Source: Candidatus Gastranaerophilales bacterium (GTDB lineage Bacteria; Cyanobacteriota; Vampirovibrionia; Gastranaerophilales; Gastranaerophilaceae). Taken from it: 7,750 nt of DNA. The position numbers and the translations under genes are program-made. A model generated the notes under the pieces. It had not been told where the DNA came from, searched no databases, and saw only the letters and a program-made list of their open reading frames with translations. Numbering within the stretch: position 1 is the stretch's first letter; each line of letters starts with the position of its first letter. Shown piece by piece: positions 1-4,766 of this stretch. The DNA lies in NCBI GenBank assembly GCA_021201175.1, contig JAJQFK010000047.1, positions 1 to 7,750 of the forward strand. The letters are read 5' to 3'.

Positions 1-1
1 T

Positions 2-949
2 CATAGCAGTGAGGATAAAAAGCCGGGATGGTGGGATGCTTTAATCGGTTCGGGAAAAGCTTTTGATACAGACAAATTTTTTGTTATATGTACTAATATT
101 CTTGGAGGGTGCAGCGGAACAACCGGACCTTCGAGTATAAATCCTGAAACGGGGAAACCTTATGGTATTGATTTTCCGGTTTTTACAATTGAGGATACTG
201 TTAAAATCCAAAAAAAACTGTTGGATTATTTAGGAGTAAATTCGGTATATTGCACTGCCGGCGGTTCAATGGGCGGAATGCAGGCTATGCAATTTGTTAT
301 TTCTTATCCTGAATATGTAAAATCATGCATTTTAATTGCAACAACCTCAAGACTATCTCCGCAGGCAATTGCATTTAATGCAGTCGGCAGAAACTCTATT
401 ATTTCCGACCCCGCCTGGAACCATGGAAATTATTATGAATGCGGTAAAAAACCGGATAGAGGTCTTTCAAATGCCAGAATGATAGGGCATATTACGTATC
501 TTTGTGAAGAAGCAATGTATAATAAATTCGGGCGAAAACTTCAAAACAAAAATCATTATGATTTCAATTTTGATATAGATTTTCAAGTTGAAAGCTATTT
601 GCAGCATCAGGGGCAAATTTTTGTAGATAGATTTGACGCAAACAGTTACTTATATATTACAAAAGCAGTAGATTATTTTGACCCCGCAGAAAAATACGGC
701 TCTCTTTCAAATGCTTTTAAAGATACAATTGCTAAATTTTTAATAATATCTTTCGATTCTGATTGGCTGTTCCCTTCGTATCAATCAAAAGAAATAGTTA
801 AAACACTTATGAATCTTGATAAAGATGTATCATATTGCGAAATAAAATCACCTTGCGGGCATGACGCATTTCTGTTGGAATATGAAGTACAATCAAAAAT
901 TATAAAGAGTTTCTTAACTACCCATATACAAGGAGATTTAAATGAATAA
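2..949 (+). CDS. metX: Homoserine O-acyltransferase MetX (5' end outside window)
   Basis: This alpha/beta-hydrolase enzyme transfers an acyl group (acetyl in most MetX, succinyl in some) from acyl-CoA to homoserine, the entry step to methionine. The reading frame is open from base 2, so the start codon lies upstream. The 315 visible residues compare with about 350-380 in the family, so roughly the first 50 are missing. Family signatures are clear: PGWWDALIGSGKAFDTDKFF, NILGGCSGTTGPSSINP, and the nucleophile elbow GGSMGGMQ with Ser at visible residue 89 (nt 266-268). The triad is completed by Asp in FDSDWLFP (residue 254, nt 761-763) and His in CGHDAFLLE (residue 287, nt 860-862). All three are intact. 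The stop overlaps metW by 8 bp, so the two genes are one transcription and translation unit. I cannot tell acetyl from succinyl specificity from sequence alone. A TTG start at 221 would cut away conserved core and is not credible. Confidence 0.95.
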   Translation, partial: HSSEDKKPGWWDALIGSGKAFDTDKFFVICTNILGGCSGTTGPSSINPETGKPYGIDFPVFTIEDTVKIQKKLLDYLGVNSVYCTAGGSMGGMQAMQFVISYPEYVKSCILIATTSRLSPQAIAFNAVGRNSIISDPAWNHGNYYECGKKPDRGLSNARMIGHITYLCEEAMYNKFGRKLQNKNHYDFNFDIDFQVESYLQHQGQIFVDRFDANSYLYITKAVDYFDPAEKYGSLSNAFKDTIAKFLIISFDSDWLFPSYQSKEIVKTLMNLDKDVSYCEIKSPCGHDAFLLEYEVQSKIIKSFLTTHIQGDLNE

Positions 950-1568
950 TCACTATTTTTCTTCAAAAGGACTTCATTTAAATTATTCACTGATATCAGA
1001 CATGATAAAAGAAAATTCCAGAATCCTTGATTTGGGCTGCGGGAACGGATATCTTTTAAAACTTTTAAAAGACTCTAAAAATATAAAAGGCAGCGGAATA
1101 GAAATTTCACAGGAAAAAGTTATTGAATGCCTCGAAAAAGGATTATCAGTTATTCAAGGTGATATAGATGAGGGATTAAAACAGTTCTCCGACAAGTCTT
1201 ATGACTATGTAATTTTAAATCAAACACTTCAATCAACATATAATCCGGATTTTGTACTTGAAGAAATGCTTAGAGTCGGGAAAAAATGTATTTTAAGTTT
1301 TCCTAATTTTGCATACTGGCGGGTCAGATTTAATTTCTTTTTTACCGGAAATATGCCAAAATCAAGAGTATTGCCCTTTGAATGGTATAATACACCCAAT
1401 ATTCATTTATTAACTATTAAAGATTTTTTTGAATTTTCTAAAAAACATAATATTAAAATACTTGAAGGTGTGTACACAACAAAAGCACACATTAAAAAAG
1501 GGATTCAATACAGTAAGTTTTCTAACTTTTTTGCCGAAGAAGCAATATTTGTTATTACAAAAGATTAG
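942..1568 (+). CDS. metW: Methionine biosynthesis protein MetW
   Basis: MetW is a class I SAM-methyltransferase-fold protein that accompanies MetX in many bacteria. It is needed for, or stimulates, homoserine acylation, and its own methyltransferase activity is not established. The 208 residues match the family length. The glycine-rich motif I, ILDLGCGNGYLL, is at residues 28-39, IQGDID at 71-76, and NQTLQSTYNPD at 93-103. The characteristic second half has SFPNFAYWRVR (119-129), then FTGNMPKSRVLPFEWYNTP (134-152), followed by NIHLLTIKDF (153-162). The ATG at 942 lies inside the end of metX (stop 947-949) and has AAGGAG at 930-935 with 6-nt spacing, so translation is probably coupled. The only downstream hairpin is weak (AGATTA-GTT-TAATCT around the stop). 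Downstream lies the GC-rich island rather than another methionine gene. Confidence 0.96.
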   Translation: MNNHYFSSKGLHLNYSLISDMIKENSRILDLGCGNGYLLKLLKDSKNIKGSGIEISQEKVIECLEKGLSVIQGDIDEGLKQFSDKSYDYVILNQTLQSTYNPDFVLEEMLRVGKKCILSFPNFAYWRVRFNFFFTGNMPKSRVLPFEWYNTPNIHLLTIKDFFEFSKKHNIKILEGVYTTKAHIKKGIQYSKFSNFFAEEAIFVITKD

Positions 1569-1570
1569 TT

Positions 1571-1594
1571 TAATCTGGTATCGCCCGCATTTTT
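1571..1594 (+). repeat. 24-bp dispersed inverted repeat, copy A
   Basis: This 24-bp sequence, with core GGTATCGCCCGCATTTTT, starts 3 bp after the metW stop. Its reverse complement recurs at 4720-4743 just upstream of dapB, with a single mismatch (T here against C in the partner read in the same orientation). The core is GC-rich in an AT-rich setting, so a chance match of this length about 3 kb away is unlikely. Beyond the 24 bp the flanks of the two copies do not align by eye. It could be part of a short interspersed repeat, a remnant of an element end, or a terminator-like module ending in a T run. No function is assigned. Confidence 0.7.
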
Positions 1595-1712
1595 TCGATG
1601 ACAGCTTTGGATTTTCCTCCATTTCGTGCAGCAGCGTCAATTGCGAGTCCACCTGTGGTGGGCGCGGCAATCTCTGCCATCTTTAGGACTGCTTCGCGAA
1701 TTTTTTCGGACA
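1595..1712. other. GC-rich island of unknown origin, open on both strands
   Basis: Between metW and the next gene lies about 115 bp with roughly 52% G+C by hand count, clearly above its surroundings. On the minus strand one frame is open across it and ends in TAA at 1572-1570. It runs SEKIREAVLKMAEIAAPTTG and continues with LAIDAAARNGGKSK and a C-terminal KMRAIPD. The only ATG in that frame (1680-1678) would give 36 residues, with no ribosome binding site. The plus strand is also open and runs in frame into the next gene, but again without a binding site. A short hairpin CCACC-TGT-GGTGG lies within 1647-1663. This may be the relic of a transferred gene end, a structured RNA or an interspersed repeat. 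I see no basis for choosing among these. Confidence 0.45.
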
Positions 1713-1723
1713 AATATTTTTTA

Positions 1724-1737
1724 TGTTATATTATAAT
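1724..1737 (+). promoter_or_regulatory. Probable promoter (-10 region) of the 67-aa gene
   Basis: TG-T-TATATT (1724-1732, extended -10 form) overlaps a perfect TATAAT (1732-1737), 20-30 bp before the ATG at 1757. No convincing -35 hexamer is visible (TTCGGACA at 1705-1712 is only loosely placed). The upstream TATATT fits better, because initiation from TATAAT would start on top of the ribosome binding site at 1744-1750. The promoter sits exactly at the right border of the GC-rich island. Confidence 0.5.
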
Positions 1738-1756
1738 CATATTAAAGGAGAAAATT

Positions 1757-1960
1757 ATGTTTCAGGTAATTACAGAAAAAGATTATTCAGAATTTTCAAG
1801 AAAACAAATAGGCGAATATTCAAATTTTGATAGAGCCCTTGAAGCTGCACAAAAAGCAATAGCCGGAAAAGAAGGGTTAAGATATATCATTGAAAAAACA
1901 GACGGACATGTCGACAGCTACGGCAACCAAATTGTAACAGTAGTTGCTGAAAGTGAATAG
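1757..1960 (+). CDS. Small hypothetical protein (67 aa)
   Basis: I do not recognise this protein. It has 67 residues, MFQVITEKDYSEFSRKQIGE onwards, and is soluble with no signal peptide, membrane segment or cysteine. It looks like a small alpha/beta fold: a helical middle (FDRALEAAQKAIAGK, about residues 27-41) followed by strand-like segments (LRYIIEKTDG and NQIVTVVAE). The ATG at 1757 is chosen because AAAGGAG stands at 1744-1750 with 6-nt spacing. The frame extends upstream to an ATG at 1598, but that would translate the promoter region and has no binding site. The gene stands alone after the GC-rich island and converges on the 494-aa gene. The 60 bp between their stops hold no clear terminator hairpin. 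The clean start signal makes it likely real. Confidence 0.75.
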   Translation: MFQVITEKDYSEFSRKQIGEYSNFDRALEAAQKAIAGKEGLRYIIEKTDGHVDSYGNQIVTVVAESE

Positions 1961-2020
1961 TATTACTGTGGGCTAAACTCCGGATACAAAAATTCAGGCT
2001 GTACTAAAGTATGTAAGTCC

Positions 2021-3505
2021 TTATTTACGTGCAGTTCCGATAATTCCCTTTAAAAGGCTATTTGCTGTTGTTGTACTGGTGTCATCAGGTTGAAATGGAC
2101 CATATACTTTTGCACTTGTATCAGAAGATTCAGAACCAGTTGCAGTTCCGATAACCTTATTTAAAAGAGTTTCTCCTGTTGTTGTACTAGTGTCAGTAGA
2201 TTTGGCTTGAGAGTTGTCACTATATGCAGTTCCGATAACCTTGTTTAAAAGAGTTTCTCCTGTTGTTGTGTTGGTGTCATTGGACTTGGCTTGTTCTTGT
2301 GTATTAGCTTTTATGATATTTGCAATATCTTCATTACTGTTATATTCATATTCTTTCGCACCATTTCCGCTGCCGTCATTATATATAATATTATATTGAC
2401 CGGTTGCATTAGTCTTTTCAAATCTTATATATTCTCCGGATTCATTTTTATATAATCCATCATAGCCATCTACAGGGTTAAATCCGCTTTCGCCCAGATA
2501 ATCGCTTATAGAAGTATCATATACTGTTGTTGAACCGGCACTATATTTAACACCCCCAATTTCTTTATCTACATTTGTTACTTGGGTTGTTAAAACATCT
2601 TTTATGCTATCAATATTTTCATAATCAAATACTTGTTGTCCGTCTTCGCTGCCATCCTTGTTATATATTATCGATACTTCACCATCAACTTTACTTTTTT
2701 CAAATCTCATATATTCACCGGTTGATTCATTTTTATATAATCCTTCATAACCGTCTACTGTTTCAAATCCGCTTCCTTCTAAGTAATCGCTTATAGAAGT
2801 ATCATATACTGTTGTTGAACCGGCACTATATTTAACACCTCCAATTTCTTTATCTACATTTGTTACTTGTGTAGTGTTAGATAAATTATACTTTTCAAGG
2901 TATGAATCTAAGTCACCGGAATCGGATGTAGTATCCACTATACCAGCCCACTCACCATTTTTGTGCATTTGTATTCTCCTGCCGTCATCTGAAACGTTAT
3001 AGGTTGTTGAATCAATATTATGGTTTGATACAGATATAGTTTTTGTTGCATCATTATTACCGTCATTATCAGCATCAAAATACTTGATAAGATCTGAATC
3101 ATCACCGCCGTTAACTATTTTAGAAGATTTAATGTTTATCTCCCCTTCTTGTTCTTGGGTTAGATTAGTACTTGTTATATTAATGCTATCTTCACTAAAT
3201 TCAAATTGTTCCATATATTCAACTTGTTCCTCGCCCTCATCCCCTAAGGTATAACTAAGACTGTAATTACCGTCATCATCAGATTCAAATCTTATATTGC
3301 CGTCGCGAAGATTATCTACATCTATATTACATAATTCTGACATCAAGTTTTCAATATCATAAAGAGAATATTCACTATCATCAAAAAAATGAATAGCTTC
3401 CTCTTGAGCAGAACCATCATAATCTTGATTATTATTAACAATTTGCATCAGATTTTGATATTCGCCATATTGTTTTATCATATCTTGTGTTTTTGAAACG
3501 TCCAT
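2021..3505 (-). CDS. Acidic repeat-containing hypothetical protein (494 aa)
   Basis: I do not recognise a named family. The protein is strongly acidic, rich in Asp, Asn, Ser and Thr, has one cysteine (residue 59), and shows no signal peptide, membrane anchor or sorting motif. From the N-terminus there is a non-repeated acidic region (1-211) with one DADNDGNND stretch (144-152), which matches the calcium-binding pattern DxDxDGxxD. Then come two tandem 95-residue modules (212-306 and 307-401). Each begins TQVTNVDKEIGGVKYSAGST and contains VDGY(E/D)GLYKNES. The C-terminus has three short repeats of the type T-S-T-T-T-G-E-T-L-L-N-K-V-I-G-T-A (411-427, 439-455, 476-492). The ATG at 3505 has AAGGAG at 3518-3513. 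Upstream, on the promoter side, lies a G10 tract (C10 on the plus strand). The composition suggests a secreted or surface protein, but with no recognisable export signal this is inference only. Confidence 0.85.
   Translation of the reverse strand: MDVSKTQDMIKQYGEYQNLMQIVNNNQDYDGSAQEEAIHFFDDSEYSLYDIENLMSELCNIDVDNLRDGNIRFESDDDGNYSLSYTLGDEGEEQVEYMEQFEFSEDSINITSTNLTQEQEGEINIKSSKIVNGGDDSDLIKYFDADNDGNNDATKTISVSNHNIDSTTYNVSDDGRRIQMHKNGEWAGIVDTTSDSGDLDSYLEKYNLSNTTQVTNVDKEIGGVKYSAGSTTVYDTSISDYLEGSGFETVDGYEGLYKNESTGEYMRFEKSKVDGEVSIIYNKDGSEDGQQVFDYENIDSIKDVLTTQVTNVDKEIGGVKYSAGSTTVYDTSISDYLGESGFNPVDGYDGLYKNESGEYIRFEKTNATGQYNIIYNDGSGNGAKEYEYNSNEDIANIIKANTQEQAKSNDTNTTTGETLLNKVIGTAYSDNSQAKSTDTSTTTGETLLNKVIGTATGSESSDTSAKVYGPFQPDDTSTTTANSLLKGIIGTARK
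2141..2195 (-). repeat. C-terminal short repeat, DNA copy 1
   Basis: This 55-bp segment encodes the second TTTGETLLNKVIGTA unit of the 494-aa protein. It matches 2225-2279 at 84 bp (28 codons) offset with 4 mismatches. A third, more diverged unit lies near 2030-2080 and encodes TTTANSLLKGIIGTA. Confidence 0.85.
2225..2279 (-). repeat. C-terminal short repeat, DNA copy 2
   Basis: This is the partner of 2141-2195 (51 of 55 bases identical by hand alignment) and encodes the first TTTGETLLNKVIGTA unit. The in-frame 84-bp spacing means that gain or loss of a unit would keep the reading frame. Confidence 0.85.
2499..2584 (-). repeat. Near-identical core of 95-aa module 2
   Basis: These 86 bp equal 2784-2869 except for one synonymous change (C against T in the run near 2555). 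They encode TQVTNVDKEIGGVKYSAGST and the following VYDTSISDYL of the second module. The offset is 285 bp, exactly 95 codons. The rest of the two modules is visibly more diverged, in both DNA and protein. Confidence 0.9.
2784..2869 (-). repeat. Near-identical core of 95-aa module 1
   Basis: This is the partner copy of 2499-2584, at 85 of 86 identical bases. It encodes the start of the first 95-residue module. The sharp contrast with the diverged remainder suggests recent duplication or gene conversion limited to this part. Confidence 0.9.
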
Positions 3506-3676
3506 AAATATTCTCCTTTTATGTATGTGTAATAAATTTTATATCGGCATTTACCCCCCCCCCTTAAGGATTTTCGGAACTTTTGTTACAAAAATTTACA
3601 TTTCTCAAATTTATGTCAATTTTACTTCTTTACAGGTTTTACATATGCATACAGTAAGAAATAAAGGAGTTTGAAT
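3506..3676. promoter_or_regulatory. Divergent promoter region with C10 tract
   Basis: These 171 bp separate two divergently transcribed unknown genes. For the minus-strand gene, AAGGAG is at 3518-3513 and a TATAAA -10 candidate at 3543-3538. The C10 run (G10 on the minus strand) at 3554-3563 lies 10 bp upstream of that -10, where the spacer and -35 should be, and no good -35 hexamer is otherwise present. For the plus-strand gene AAAGGAG is at 3663-3669. Its promoter is unclear: TTTACA at 3629-3634 with TACAGT at 3650-3655 has a short 15-bp spacer. The palindrome CCTTAAGG (3562-3569) overlaps the right end of the C tract. Confidence 0.5.
3554..3563. repeat. Homopolymer tract C10
   Basis: There are ten consecutive C residues in an AT-rich intergenic region. 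Tracts of this length are prone to slipped-strand length change. In known cases, such as the poly-G spacer of Neisseria porA and the poly-C of the Bordetella fim promoters, the length sets promoter strength. Here only the position is seen and no length variation is shown. Confidence 0.9.
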
Positions 3677-4306
3677 ATGACAGGTGTGTCTTTTGGTAGT
3701 AATTACAGATTATATTTAAAAGGAAATGAAGATTTTTCTAATGAGAATAATTTAAAAACACAGGTTTTTAATAACAAAACTTCTCCTGATTATGTTGAAA
3801 AGTTAAATAAACATAATTCTCCCGGATATTCCATTGCATATTATTCAATTCCGAATCAAGATGATAATCTTTTAGAAACATATTGTGCTAACAGGGGTAT
3901 AGAATTTAAAAAAACAAAAGATAACTACTGTTCTGATAAAGAAATACTTACGGCGAGAGTAAAACCTTCACAAAATCAAGGGAAATATATATTTACAACA
4001 ATTAATGCGGAAAAATTAAACGAGCTTTTAGCTGAAACTCTTGATGAAGATAGCAGTGGTAACGCAAAAGATATTTTAGAAAATTCCGATAAATATAAAA
4101 CTAATTCATTTTTAGGGAATTCTTATATGATACCGGCGCCTGTAATAATATTAAAAGCCGAAGATGATAGTATAAAAGGTGCCAGTTTCGCTGAAAATCC
4201 CGAAACTTATTTTTCATTAAAAGAACAAGGAATACAAGATATTCCGGTATTAATTGATGATGATACACAAGAGATTTGTGAAAAATATGGATTATTATGC
4301 GAATAA
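3677..4306 (+). CDS. Hypothetical protein (209 aa)
   Basis: I do not recognise this protein. It has 209 residues, with no clear signal peptide or membrane span. It starts MTGVSFGSNYRLYLKGNEDF. The first third is Asn/Lys-rich and polar, the middle has a SPGYSIAYYSIP strand-like stretch and three cysteines (about residues 69, 83 and 208), and the last part (AENPETYFSLKEQGIQDIP onwards) looks globular and acidic. The ATG at 3677 is preferred over TTG at 3671 because AAAGGAG at 3663-3669 leaves 7 nt to the ATG but only 1 nt to the TTG. It is divergent from the acidic repeat protein and ends at the strong hairpin 4313-4359, so it is monocistronic. The VSFG-type N-terminus reminds me of a set of unknown proteins in gut Melainabacteria, which is memory, not evidence. 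Confidence 0.8.
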   Translation: MTGVSFGSNYRLYLKGNEDFSNENNLKTQVFNNKTSPDYVEKLNKHNSPGYSIAYYSIPNQDDNLLETYCANRGIEFKKTKDNYCSDKEILTARVKPSQNQGKYIFTTINAEKLNELLAETLDEDSSGNAKDILENSDKYKTNSFLGNSYMIPAPVIILKAEDDSIKGASFAENPETYFSLKEQGIQDIPVLIDDDTQEICEKYGLLCE

Positions 4307-4312
4307 ACAGTT

Positions 4313-4359
4313 AATATAGTCCGAAAAAAGTCCGATATTAAATTTTTTCGGACTATATT
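4313..4359. terminator. Bidirectional intrinsic terminator
   Basis: A perfect 17-bp inverted repeat (AATATAGTCCGAAAAAA at 4313-4329 with its complement at 4343-4359) encloses a 13-nt loop. The stem ends in an A6 side and a T6 side, and it lies between two convergent stop codons (4306 and 4364). A stem built on AGTCCG with flanking A/T runs can terminate transcription in both directions. Confidence 0.85.
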
Positions 4360-4363
4360 TCAA

Positions 4364-4588
4364 CTAAATATTTAAAGCGTTTTCTATCTCATCAAATCTT
4401 AGTTTTAAGTCTTTAATAAGTGAATATGTAACTGAAGCAATATTTGCGACATCGGCATTTTCAACTTCAATATCATCATTTAGTCCGCAGCAAAGAAAGT
4501 TCATAAGACTTTCAATTAAAGAAATATCTGTACCTACAGAGTGCATTTTTTCTTCGACTAATTCGCTGATTTCATTTTTATTTCTCAT
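4364..4588 (-). CDS. Small hypothetical protein (74 aa)
   Basis: I do not recognise a family. The 74 residues begin MRNKNEISELVEEKMHSVGT and continue with TDISLIESLMNFLCCG, an acidic linker, and NIASVTYSLIKDLKLRFDEI near the end. It reads as a small, all-helical, soluble acidic protein, possibly a helical bundle with two adjacent cysteines (Cys48 and Cys49). The ATG at 4588 is chosen because AAAGGAG lies just upstream (4600-4594). A longer reading from 4633 would run through the promoter at 4624-4652. It has its own promoter and shares the bidirectional terminator with its convergent neighbour, so it is an independent single-gene unit. No function is inferred. Confidence 0.75.
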   Translation of the reverse strand: MRNKNEISELVEEKMHSVGTDISLIESLMNFLCCGLNDDIEVENADVANIASVTYSLIKDLKLRFDEIENALNI

Positions 4589-4623
4589 ATTTTCTCCTTT
4601 TTTTAAAATTAATTTATGAAATA

Positions 4624-4652
4624 ATCCTAACATATTTTCCTATTTTAATCAA
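4624..4652 (-). promoter_or_regulatory. Promoter of the 74-aa gene
   Basis: On the minus strand, TTGATT (4652-4647) is followed by a 17-bp spacer and TAGGAT (4629-4624), with TG-T immediately before the -10. The element is well placed, 36 bp upstream of the ATG at 4588. This also argues against a start at 4633. Confidence 0.65.
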
Positions 4653-4683
4653 GACTTTTATTTAATCAAAAAAAATTTTTAAA

Positions 4684-4692
4684 TGTTATAAT
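4684..4692 (+). promoter_or_regulatory. Extended -10 promoter of dapB
   Basis: TG-T-TATAAT is a perfect extended -10. No good -35 is visible 17 bp upstream, which is tolerated for this promoter type. Initiation near 4699 would give a leader of about 68 nt before the dapB ATG at 4767. That leader contains a GGCGGCGCC stretch and the 24-bp repeat copy B. Confidence 0.65.
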
Positions 4693-4719
4693 AGAACAAA
4701 AATGTTCGGGCGGCGCCTT

Positions 4720-4743
4720 AAAAATGCGGGCGATACCGGATTA
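4720..4743 (-). repeat. 24-bp dispersed inverted repeat, copy B
   Basis: This is the inverted partner of 1571-1594 (23 of 24 bases). It lies in the untranslated leader of dapB, between the promoter and the ribosome binding site. Together with the preceding GGGCGGCGCC (4708-4717) it makes the leader unusually GC-rich for this region. Confidence 0.7.
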
Positions 4744-4766
4744 TGAGATATTTGAAAGAGGTTAAT

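Noticed and set aside
221..949. metX starting with TTG at 221
   Set aside because: The frame is open to base 2 and encodes conserved MetX sequence (PGWWDALIGSGKAFDTDKFF and NILGGCSGTTGP) upstream.
781..990. Minus-strand 69-aa reading frame
   Set aside because: It is antisense to the clearly coding metX 3' end, with no ribosome site and no protein-like features.
1571..1594. Truncated tRNA 3' end or integrase attachment site
   Set aside because: The GC core looks like an acceptor-stem 3' strand, but the bases that should form the T-loop (TTCRANY) are not there in either copy, and no integrase gene is present.
1410..1670. Minus-strand 86-aa reading frame over the metW end and island
   Set aside because: Most of it is antisense to conserved metW codons. 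The island part uses a different frame from the more protein-like one described.
1598..1756. N-terminal extension of the 67-aa protein to an ATG at 1598
   Set aside because: It would translate the AT-rich promoter stretch (YFLCYIIIILKEK), has no ribosome site at 1598, and passes over a strong AAAGGAG plus ATG at 1757.
1961..2020. Terminator between the 67-aa gene and the 494-aa gene
   Set aside because: I found no stem of useful length and no T run in these 60 bp.
2141..2869. CRISPR-like array
   Set aside because: The regular repeats are coding repeats of the 494-aa protein, in frame at 84 and 285 bp, with no uniform short repeats and unique spacers.
3671..3676. TTG start for the 209-aa protein
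   Set aside because: It lies only 1 nt after AAAGGAG; the ATG six bases later has proper spacing.
4589..4633. Longer N-terminus (MLGLFHKLILKKGEN) for the 74-aa protein
   Set aside because: It has no ribosome site and would start upstream of the -10 element at 4629-4624; the internal ATG has AAAGGAG.
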